Origin: Novosphingobium lindaniclasticum LE124
GTDB taxonomy: Bacteria; Pseudomonadota; Alphaproteobacteria; Sphingomonadales; Sphingomonadaceae
Assembly: GCF_000445125.1 (NCBI RefSeq)
Contig: NZ_ATHL01000028.1
Span: forward strand, 1-64,000
DNA: 64,000 nucleotides
Reading direction: 5' to 3'
Below, in pieces: positions 57,773-64,000 of the stretch. Made by a program: the position numbers and the translations under genes. Positions within the stretch are counted from its first letter, which is position 1; each line of letters begins with the position of its first letter. The notes beneath the pieces were generated by a model. That model was not told the origin of the DNA and ran no database searches. It saw nothing but the letters and a program-made list of their open reading frames with translations.

Positions 57773-58203
57773 TGTCCGCAGAGGTTCTCTACACGCCGGA
57801 CGTGCTTGGCCTGACGATCCGGCTTGCGGCCTATCCCTGGGACGAAAGTCTTCCACTCAAAGGCGAAGCACGCTCGCAAAGCTGCGGTTCGACGATTGCG
57901 CTTGGACTGGCGTTGGACGAGAACGGGATTGTGGAACGCATCGGTGTTCGCAGCCAGGCTTGCGCGATCGGACAGGCTGCGGCCGCGATTTTTGCCGACG
58001 CCGCCATCGGACGCAGCTCGCAGGCGTTGCACGATGCGGGCGAAGCTGTCGCCCGCTGGCTTGCCGGAGAAGGCGAAACTCCCGATTGGCCGGCCTTCGA
58101 CACGATCGCCAGAGCACGCGATTACCCCGCTCGCCATGGCGCCGTCCTGCTTCCGTGGCGTGCGGCTGCGCAGGCGCTTTCCATGGCAAGAACCCCGCGC
58201 TAG
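57772..58203 (+). CDS. IscU/SufU-like iron-sulfur scaffold, third cysteine missing
   Basis: A 143-residue protein of the IscU/NifU-N fold. Two cluster-ligand cysteines are in the right places: SQSCGSTI (Cys38) and SQACAIGQA (Cys64). At the third position (SufU C128, in R-x-K-C-x-x-L-x-W) this protein reads ARHGAVLLPW, so the ligand is replaced near Gly123. It may be a degenerate carrier or have another activity. It overlaps cvpA by one base. Confidence 0.8.
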   Translation: MSAEVLYTPDVLGLTIRLAAYPWDESLPLKGEARSQSCGSTIALGLALDENGIVERIGVRSQACAIGQAAAAIFADAAIGRSSQALHDAGEAVARWLAGEGETPDWPAFDTIARARDYPARHGAVLLPWRAAAQALSMARTPR

Positions 58204-58248
58204 ATCTCTCCGGAGGACCTCGAAGCCGGGGCCGTAGGGGGGACTGGC

Positions 58249-59877
58249 ATGGCAGGAATTGCTGCGGAACATTCGGCAGAGCCGAGCGCGTCGGACATCA
58301 GACTGGTGATCGCCGCGTCCTCGATGGGCACGGTGTTCGAGTGGTACGATTTCTTCATCTACGGAACGCTTGCGGGAATCATCGGCAAGACCTTCTTCCC
58401 CTCTGGTAATGCCACGCTGGAGACGCTGCTGGTCTGGGCGGGCTTCGCAGTGGGCTTCGGCTTTCGCCCGCTGGGCGCGGTGCTCTTCGGCTACCTGGGT
58501 GACCGGCTCGGCCGCAAGTACACCTTCCTCGTCACGGTGACGCTGATGGGCATGGCGACCGCGGGCGTGGGGCTGACGCCTTCGGCCGAGGCCATCGGAT
58601 ACGCCGCGCCGGCGCTGGTGCTGCTGCTTCGGGTGCTTCAGGGGTTGGCTCTTGGCGGTGAATACGGCGGAGCGGCTATCTACGTTTCCGAACACTCGCC
58701 GCCTGGTCGGCGCGGTTTCCATACCGGCTTCATCCAGGCCAGTGTCGTCGGCGGGTTCGTACTTAGCCTGGTTGTCGTCCTGGGCTGCAAGGCGGCGATG
58801 AGCGCCGCCGTGTGGGAGGCATGGGGCTGGCGCGTTCCGTTCATTCTCAGCATCGTGCTGCTGGCGGTCTCCCTGTGGATGCGCCTCAAGCTTTCCGAAA
58901 GCCCGGTGTTCAGGGCCATGCGCGAAGAGGGTGAGATCGCGGGTAATCCCTTCGTCGAAAGTTTCACTTACCCCGGGAACCGCAAGCGCATCTTCATCGC
59001 GCTGTTCGGCATTGCCGCAGGGCTGACGGTGATCTGGTATACGGCGATGTTCTCTGCGCTGAGCTTCCTCAAGGGCGCGATGCGCATGGAGGACACCGCG
59101 GCGGAGATCATCGTCGGAAGCGCTGCGGCGCTCGGCATGGTGTTCTTCGTGATCTTCGGCAGCCTTTCCGACCGGATCGGACGCAAGAAGCCGATCGTCT
59201 GGGGCTATGCCCTTACGCTCGCCCTGCTGTTCCCGGCCTTCTGGATTATCGGAGACCATGCGAACCCGCACCTTTCGCGCGCTGCCGAGCGGGCGCCTAT
59301 CTTCGTGGTAGGGCCGGACTGCGACTACAACCCCCTCGATTCTGAGCAGGCGACCCGCTGCGGCAAGCTCCTGAGCGATCTTGCGGGGGCGGGCGTTTCC
59401 TATCGTCTTTCGAAAGCGCCCGTACTGGTTCTTCAGGTGGGTGGACGTGCCTTGCCGCTCGAAACACATCCATGGGACGATCGCAAGGCCCGGAGCATGC
59501 AGCTGCAGCAATGGCTTGGCGAAGCCGGCTACAATTTCACCAAAGTACGGCCTGCTATCCGAGACGCTTTCGCCATCGGAGTGACGCTGCTGCTTCTGAT
59601 GGCGCTGTCCGGCGCGACATACGGCCCAGTGGCGGCGCTTCTTTCCGAGATGTTCCCCCCGCGCATCCGCTATAGCTCGATGTCGATCCCCTATCACATC
59701 GGCACCGGCTACTTTGGCGGTTTCCTTCCGCTGATTTCCAGCTACATGGTCGCGAGCAGCGGCAATCCCTACCAGGGCCTTTGGTACACCTGGGGCGTTG
59801 TCGCGGTTGCCCTCGTCGTCTCGCTATGGGGGCTGCGGGGCGGCCTCCCGCGCGATTATGGTGAAGATGTTTCCTGA
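58249..59877 (+). CDS. MHS family MFS transporter with a large extramembrane insertion
   Basis: A 542-residue metabolite:H+ symporter of the MHS group: IAASSMGTVFEWYDFFIYGTLA, GFRPLGAVLFGYLGDRLGRK, LRVLQGLALGGEYGGAAIYVSEHSP are its signatures. Twelve helices are expected. Between helices 9/10 and the next, residues about 338-438 form a hydrophilic insertion with Cys358 and Cys371 and a beta/alpha pattern, well above the usual MHS length of 430-450. Substrate class: organic acids, proline or betaine by family. The alr start overlaps its end. Confidence 0.88.
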   Translation: MAGIAAEHSAEPSASDIRLVIAASSMGTVFEWYDFFIYGTLAGIIGKTFFPSGNATLETLLVWAGFAVGFGFRPLGAVLFGYLGDRLGRKYTFLVTVTLMGMATAGVGLTPSAEAIGYAAPALVLLLRVLQGLALGGEYGGAAIYVSEHSPPGRRGFHTGFIQASVVGGFVLSLVVVLGCKAAMSAAVWEAWGWRVPFILSIVLLAVSLWMRLKLSESPVFRAMREEGEIAGNPFVESFTYPGNRKRIFIALFGIAAGLTVIWYTAMFSALSFLKGAMRMEDTAAEIIVGSAAALGMVFFVIFGSLSDRIGRKKPIVWGYALTLALLFPAFWIIGDHANPHLSRAAERAPIFVVGPDCDYNPLDSEQATRCGKLLSDLAGAGVSYRLSKAPVLVLQVGGRALPLETHPWDDRKARSMQLQQWLGEAGYNFTKVRPAIRDAFAIGVTLLLLMALSGATYGPVAALLSEMFPPRIRYSSMSIPYHIGTGYFGGFLPLISSYMVASSGNPYQGLWYTWGVVAVALVVSLWGLRGGLPRDYGEDVS

Positions 59878-60910
59878 GTTTCCCGCTTCCGCCCTGCGTC
59901 TCGCTTTCGATCGCGATGCTCTTCGCTCCAACTGGCTGGCGCTCGATCGCCTCTCGGGAAGTGCCCGCGCCGGAGCGGCGGTAAAGGCGAACGGCTATGG
60001 CTTGGGTGCCAGGCAGGTGGTTCCGGTGCTGCACGCCGCCGGATGCCATGACTTCTTCGTCGCTCATTGGGGCGAGGCGCAGGACCTGCTCGACTGCGTG
60101 AGCCCAGCTGCGCTTTCCGTGCTGCATGGCCCGTTGACAGCGCAGGATGCCGCCTTCGCGCGCGAAACGGGCGTGACCCCGGTGATCAATTCACTGGCAC
60201 AGGCGCGCCGCTGGACCGAGGCAGGCGGCGGCCGCTGCCATCTCATGGTCGACACCGGCATGAACCGCCTCGGCATCCGCCTCGAGGAACTCGGGGATGA
60301 GGCGATCGCGGCTCTCGATATCGATGTGCTGATCTCCCATCTCGCCTCGGCTGAGGAAGAAACCGACCTCAATGCCGTGCAGTGCGGGCGCTGGCAGGAA
60401 GCCCGCAAGCAGATACGCCATGCCCGGGCCAGCCTCGCCAACAGCGCCGGCATCGCGCTTGGCCGCGACTATCACGGCGACCTCACCCGACCCGGCATTG
60501 CGCTCTACGGCGGGGTTCCGCGTTCAGGCATGGAGGCGGACTTGCAGCAGGTCGTCCGGCCCGAGGCAGCGATCCTCCAGGTTCGCGAAGTGCCAGCGGG
60601 TGAGACCATTGGGTACAACGCCACTTTCACTGCAACTGCGCCCATGCGGGTGGGCGCGATCGCGCTGGGCTATGCCGACGGCTATCTGCGTTGCTGGTCG
60701 GACAAGGGACGGTTCCAGGCCAGGGGACATGACCTGCCAGTGCTCGGCCGCGTCAGCATGGATCTCACGGTGGTGGATCTCACCCATGCGCCGGATGTGG
60801 GCGAGGGCGACTGGATCGCCGCGGACTACGCGCTTCCGGCAGCGGCTGCGGCATCCGGCCTCTCGCAATACGAATTGCTTACCCTGCTAGGCCGACGGTT
60901 CGGCCGCTAG
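59858..60910 (+). CDS. alr: alanine racemase
   Basis: PLP enzyme making D-alanine for peptidoglycan, 350 aa. PLP lysine in AAVKANGYGLGA, HWGEAQDL, KVDTGMNRLG-type VDTGMNRLGI, SRPGIALYGG-type TRPGIALYGG, the second catalytic base Tyr in TIGYNATF, and RVSMDLTVVD. Start at 59858 overlaps the transporter end by 20 bases; an ATG at 59867 is an equally possible start. No clear ribosome site for either. Confidence 0.94.
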   Translation: MVKMFPEFPASALRLAFDRDALRSNWLALDRLSGSARAGAAVKANGYGLGARQVVPVLHAAGCHDFFVAHWGEAQDLLDCVSPAALSVLHGPLTAQDAAFARETGVTPVINSLAQARRWTEAGGGRCHLMVDTGMNRLGIRLEELGDEAIAALDIDVLISHLASAEEETDLNAVQCGRWQEARKQIRHARASLANSAGIALGRDYHGDLTRPGIALYGGVPRSGMEADLQQVVRPEAAILQVREVPAGETIGYNATFTATAPMRVGAIALGYADGYLRCWSDKGRFQARGHDLPVLGRVSMDLTVVDLTHAPDVGEGDWIAADYALPAAAAASGLSQYELLTLLGRRFGR

Positions 60911-60940
60911 GGTTAATTCCCCAGGGTATCGATCGTCGGT

Positions 60941-60956
60941 TTTGCTGCGCAGCAAA
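60941..60956. promoter_or_regulatory. TGC-type palindrome upstream of phaR (possible PhaR operator)
   Basis: TTTGCTGCGCAGCAAA is a perfect 16-base palindrome, followed by TTGTGTTGCGTTGCGACAA with further TTGC repeats. It lies about 80 bases upstream of phaR. PhaR repressors of alphaproteobacteria bind TGC-rich dyads near phaP and phaR, so autoregulation is plausible. Confidence 0.5.
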
Positions 60957-61033
60957 TTGTGTTGCGTTGCGACAACCGGGGGTGGTAACCTCTTGGCATA
61001 CAGGTCGGGAACGAAGCAGAACGGGGATAGGCA

Positions 61034-61591
61034 ATGGCTGAAACGGCGTCGCAGGACGACAACACGGTAATCATAAAAAAATACGCGAACCGTCGCCTCT
61101 ACAATACGCGTTCTTCGAGCTACATTACGCTTGATCATCTCGCGAAAATGACGCGGGAAGGGGTCGACTACAAAGTGCTCGATGCGAAGACCGGCACCGA
61201 CATCACGCATACGATCCTGACGCAGATCATCATGGAGGAAGAATCCAACGGAGAGCAGATGCTCCCGGTGAACTTCCTGCGCGAACTGATCAGCATGTAC
61301 GGCAATTCGATGCAGTCGCTTGTGCCGCACTATCTCGAAGCCTCGATGGACAATTTCCGGGCCAACCAGACCAAGCTGCACAAGGCTTTCGAGGACAGCC
61401 TGGGCAACAATCCGCTGGCCAAGCTGGCGGAACAGAACATGGCCATGTTCAAGGCCGCCGCTTCCGCCTTTATGCCTGGAGCGGAAAAGCCGGAGCCTAA
61501 AGCGCCGCCCGCCGAAGATGCCGGCGATCTCGCGGCGCTGCGCGATCAGATGGCGGAAATCCAGAAGAGGCTTGACGCGCTGGGCAAATAA
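61034..61591 (+). CDS. phaR: polyhydroxyalkanoate synthesis repressor PhaR
   Basis: A 185-residue PHA-granule-sensing repressor. The N-terminal DNA-binding domain is standard (IIKKYANRRLYNTRSSSYITLDHLAKMTREG), followed by the PHB accumulation regulatory domain (ILTQIIMEEESNGEQMLPVNFLRELISMYGNSMQ) and a variable tail. No phaC/phaP/phaZ gene is in the window. GGGGATAGG precedes the ATG. Confidence 0.95.
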   Translation: MAETASQDDNTVIIKKYANRRLYNTRSSSYITLDHLAKMTREGVDYKVLDAKTGTDITHTILTQIIMEEESNGEQMLPVNFLRELISMYGNSMQSLVPHYLEASMDNFRANQTKLHKAFEDSLGNNPLAKLAEQNMAMFKAAASAFMPGAEKPEPKAPPAEDAGDLAALRDQMAEIQKRLDALGK

Positions 61592-61691
61592 GGGTCTGCG
61601 CAGGTGCTCTCGCGGCGCGTAAGACGCGCCGCGACTTGCCTAGATCGCAACGGATGGTCCGTCGCGTCGCTCAGTTCAGGAAGAAGCACCC

Positions 61692-63230
61692 GTGTCTGCC
61701 ATTCGCCACGCCCTCTCCACCAAGCGCGAGGACGACTTCGCCCAGTGGTACCAGGAAGTCATTTCCGAAGCCGAAATGGCCGAGGAATCGGGTGTTCGCG
61801 GGTGCATGGTCATCAAGCCGTGGGGCTACGGCATCTGGGAGCGCATCCAGCGCCTCATGGACGACCGCATCAAGGCGGCCGGTGTGACGAACTGCTACTT
61901 CCCTCTGTTCATCCCGCTGTCCTACTTCGCCAAGGAAGCCGAGCACGTCGAAGGCTTCGCGAAGGAAATGGCTGTCGTCACTCATCACCGGCTGGTCGGT
62001 GACGGCAAGGGCAGCCTCGTTCCCGACCCCGAAGCGAAGCTGGAAGAGCCGCTGATCGTCCGCCCGACTTCGGAAACGGTGATCGGCGCCGCCATGGCGC
62101 GCTGGGTGCAGTCGTGGCGCGATCTGCCGCTCATGGTCAATCAATGGGCCAATGTGGTGCGCTGGGAAATGCGCACCCGCATGTTCCTGCGCACCAGCGA
62201 GTTCCTCTGGCAGGAGGGCCACACCGCCCACGCCGATCGCGACGACGCCATGACCGAGACCCTGCGCGCGCTCGAAATGTACCGCGACTTTGCCGAAACC
62301 GAGCTGGCCATGCCGGTCGTCGCCGGCGAAAAGCCGGAGAACGAACGCTTCCCCGGCGCGGTCGCGACCTATTCGATCGAAGCCATGATGCAGGATGGCA
62401 AGGCGCTTCAGGCGGGTACTTCGCATTACCTCGGCACCGGTTTCGCCGAAGCGGCCGGCATCCAGTACCAGGACAAGGACGGTACCCAGCAATACGCCCA
62501 CACGACCAGCTGGGGCACATCCACCCGCATGGTCGGGGGCGTCATCATGACGCATGGCGACGATGACGGCCTGCGCGTGCCGCCGATGATCGCCCCGCAG
62601 CAGATCGTGATTCTGCCGATGCTGCGGGACAATGACGAGGACGAAGCGCTGCTCGCTTATTGCGAAGAACTGCGCAAGGCGCTCGTCACCCAGTTCGCGC
62701 TCGGCGAGCCGCTGCGCGTCCTGCTCGACAAGCGTCCGGGCAAGGCCACGCAGAAGCGCTGGGCCTGGGTCAAGAAGGGCGTTCCGCTCATCCTCGAGAT
62801 CGGCGGCCGCGATGCTGCCGGCGGCCAGGTTTCCATGCTGCGCCGCGACAAGCTCTGGAACGAGGCTGCCAAGGCGAACTTCGTCGGGCTGGCCAAGGAA
62901 GATTTCGTTTCCCGCGCTGCAGCCGAGATCGAAGACATTCAGAGCGCGCTTTTCGCAGAAGCCAAGGCCAAGCTGGACGCCAACATTTCCCGCGCTGACA
63001 GCTTCGACGGACTCGCCGCCTTCTTCTCGGAAGACAAGCGCTATCCGGGCTGGGTGGAAGTCGAATGGTCGCGTCCTACCGGTGCCGCACTCGAAGCCGT
63101 TGTCCAGAAGCTGAAGGCGCTCAAGCTGACCATCCGCAACACGCCGCTGGATTCCGCTCCGGTGACCGGTAACTGTGTGTTCACCGGCGATCCGGCAGTG
63201 GAACGCATCTACGTGGCAAGATCCTACTGA
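61692..63230 (+). CDS. proS: prolyl-tRNA synthetase, archaeal/eukaryotic-like type, GTG start
   Basis: Class II synthetase, 512 aa, of the type-3 (archaeal/eukaryotic-like) ProRS: no editing insertion domain and a long C-terminal region. Type-specific segments are CMVIKPWGYGIWERIQ, YFPLFIPLSYF, RPTSETVIGAAMARWV, WEMRTRMFLRTSEFLWQEGHTAHA and TTSWGTSTRMVGG. Most alphaproteobacteria instead carry a short (about 440 aa) bacterial ProRS. GTG at 61692. Confidence 0.93.
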   Translation: MSAIRHALSTKREDDFAQWYQEVISEAEMAEESGVRGCMVIKPWGYGIWERIQRLMDDRIKAAGVTNCYFPLFIPLSYFAKEAEHVEGFAKEMAVVTHHRLVGDGKGSLVPDPEAKLEEPLIVRPTSETVIGAAMARWVQSWRDLPLMVNQWANVVRWEMRTRMFLRTSEFLWQEGHTAHADRDDAMTETLRALEMYRDFAETELAMPVVAGEKPENERFPGAVATYSIEAMMQDGKALQAGTSHYLGTGFAEAAGIQYQDKDGTQQYAHTTSWGTSTRMVGGVIMTHGDDDGLRVPPMIAPQQIVILPMLRDNDEDEALLAYCEELRKALVTQFALGEPLRVLLDKRPGKATQKRWAWVKKGVPLILEIGGRDAAGGQVSMLRRDKLWNEAAKANFVGLAKEDFVSRAAAEIEDIQSALFAEAKAKLDANISRADSFDGLAAFFSEDKRYPGWVEVEWSRPTGAALEAVVQKLKALKLTIRNTPLDSAPVTGNCVFTGDPAVERIYVARSY

Positions 63231-63250
63231 TCTGAAAGGAGCAAGAGGGC

Positions 63251-63835
63251 GTGCTGGGATCGATCAAGTACAACCTGACGAACCTGCTGAACTTCAAGGG
63301 CCGCGACGCGCGGCAGACTTTCTGGTTCTACGTCCTCTTCCTCATCGTCATCCAATACGCGGTGGGTATGGTCATCGCGATGCCCATGATGGGCGGCATC
63401 ATGAAGAGCGCCTTCATCGCCGCCCAGCAAGGCGTTACCGGCGACGACATGAATGCCCAGGTCATGAGCCAGATGGCCGGATACATGCGCACGTCGATGA
63501 CGCTTTCCACCCTCGTTTCGCTAACCGCCGGACTGCTCTTGCTGGCGGCTTTCGCGCGGCGACTTCACGACTCCGGAAGACCGGGCTGGATCTCGGCGGT
63601 GACGTTTCTGCTTTCGCTTTCGTCCAAGGCGATTGTCTGGTCCAGAATGGATGAGATCGTCTCGACCATGCAGCGCGTGTCGGCGGATAATCTCGAGACG
63701 GCTTTCGCGATGCAGTCGAAGATGGTGGCGGCCAGTCTGCTGGGATATCTCGCCATTCTCATCGTCATAATCTTCGGCGTCTGGCCATCCAGTCCGGGAC
63801 GGAATCGCTACGGCGAGGCCCCGGTTCGCTTCTGA
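63251..63835 (+). CDS. DUF805 membrane protein, GTG start
   Basis: A 194-residue inner-membrane protein of the DUF805 (YhaH/YhaI) family: NLLNFKGRDARQTFWFYVLF at the N-terminus, RRLHDSGRPGWI in the middle, and GVWPSSPGRNRYG at the C-terminus, with four to five helices. An extra loop (about residues 45-75) rich in Met and Gln is longer than in E. coli YhaH. GTG start at 63251 after AAAGGAG. Role unknown. Confidence 0.88.
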   Translation: MLGSIKYNLTNLLNFKGRDARQTFWFYVLFLIVIQYAVGMVIAMPMMGGIMKSAFIAAQQGVTGDDMNAQVMSQMAGYMRTSMTLSTLVSLTAGLLLLAAFARRLHDSGRPGWISAVTFLLSLSSKAIVWSRMDEIVSTMQRVSADNLETAFAMQSKMVAASLLGYLAILIVIIFGVWPSSPGRNRYGEAPVRF

Positions 63836-63876
63836 CGCTCTTGCCAATCGCGTCCGCCTTCGTGACAAGCACTGGC

Positions 63877-64000
63877 ATGAAGAGGATTCTGGTCGCGAGC
63901 GCGCTATCCGCTACGTTGTTCCCCAATTTCGCTGTCGCTACGGCTGACAAGCCGCAGGCCTCACGCGCCGTGTCCGAGGCCCGGATGCGTGCGGACGTGG
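63877..64000 (+). CDS. exported protein, partial at right edge (possible M28-type peptidase)
   Basis: Forty-one codons from ATG 63877 to the window edge. A signal peptide (MKRILVASALSATLFPNFAVATA) is followed by ASRAVSEARMRADV, which resembles the start of exported M28/M20-type peptidases (MRADV...L). Too little is present for a firm call. Confidence 0.5.
   Translation, partial: MKRILVASALSATLFPNFAVATADKPQASRAVSEARMRADV

Noticed and set aside
57676..59697. 673-codon minus frame opposite cvpA/IscU-like/MHS genes
   Set aside because: It spans three well-supported plus-strand genes; composition is typical of a codon-position shadow.

Overview
The window is GC-rich, gene-dense chromosomal DNA with no rRNA, tRNA, CRISPR array, prophage or insertion sequence that I could recognise. 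Gene content and order point to an alphaproteobacterium of the order Sphingomonadales, most like Novosphingobium. The signs are an rph/hrcA divergon with grpE and a nearby dnaK-dnaJ, a short PEP-CTERM protein, tandem TraB/GumN proteins, an archaeal/eukaryotic-like prolyl-tRNA synthetase, phaR, and RpoH-type promoters of the CTTG/CCTATAT kind. The genus is inference.

Layout. 1-4.7 kb: cell-elongation operon mreB-mreC-mreD-mrdA (minus strand, mrdA runs off the left edge). 4.95-7.3 kb: mutL with an overlapping small lipoprotein gene. 7.3-9.8 kb: a nucleotide pyrophosphatase/phosphodiesterase, then a divergent pair of a glutaredoxin-MauE membrane fusion and a MerR/CueR-like regulator around a near-perfect mer-type operator. 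9.8-14.5 kb: ychF, pth and rplY, interrupted by a TPR lipoprotein and a PEP-CTERM protein. 14.6-16.4 kb: two TraB/GumN proteins. 16.6-21.4 kb: glyQS, a methyltransferase and comF. 21.4-22.9 kb: a candidate 6S RNA, hisI, and a secreted Gly/Trp-rich repeat protein. 23-28.1 kb: an apparent operon of a ZnuD-like TonB receptor, an MFS exporter, cysK and a dienelactone hydrolase. 28.3-31.9 kb: PilZ protein, tyrS, a DOMON-like protein and a NamZ-type muramidase. 32-35.7 kb: a tightly overlapping MoxR-GFA-DUF817-VWA operon. 35.7-40.2 kb: GT87-like membrane protein, parE and an LpoA-like activator. 40.3-43.2 kb: rsmI, yraN, gshB, DedA. 43.3-46.7 kb: xerC-hemW-rdgB-rph. 46.9-53.4 kb: the heat-shock block hrcA-grpE and dnaK-dnaJ, with small envelope/copper genes between. 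53.5-55.8 kb: a large patatin-like protein. 55.9-60.9 kb: radA, cvpA, a degenerate IscU-like protein, an MHS transporter and alr. 61-64 kb: phaR, proS, a DUF805 protein and the start of an exported protein.

Most genes are housekeeping functions: envelope synthesis (mreBCD-mrdA, alr, LpoA-like, NamZ), translation and RNA processing (glyQS, tyrS, proS, rplY, pth, rsmI, rph), DNA maintenance (mutL, parE, xerC, radA) and protein folding. The less ordinary parts are the MerR-controlled glutaredoxin-MauE module, the MoxR-GFA-DUF817-VWA operon, the TonB-MFS-CysK-DLH operon, and palindromic repeats placed exactly where convergent genes end, in two cases carrying their stop codons. Coordinates were read by hand; where the start codon is a judgement, the entry says so.
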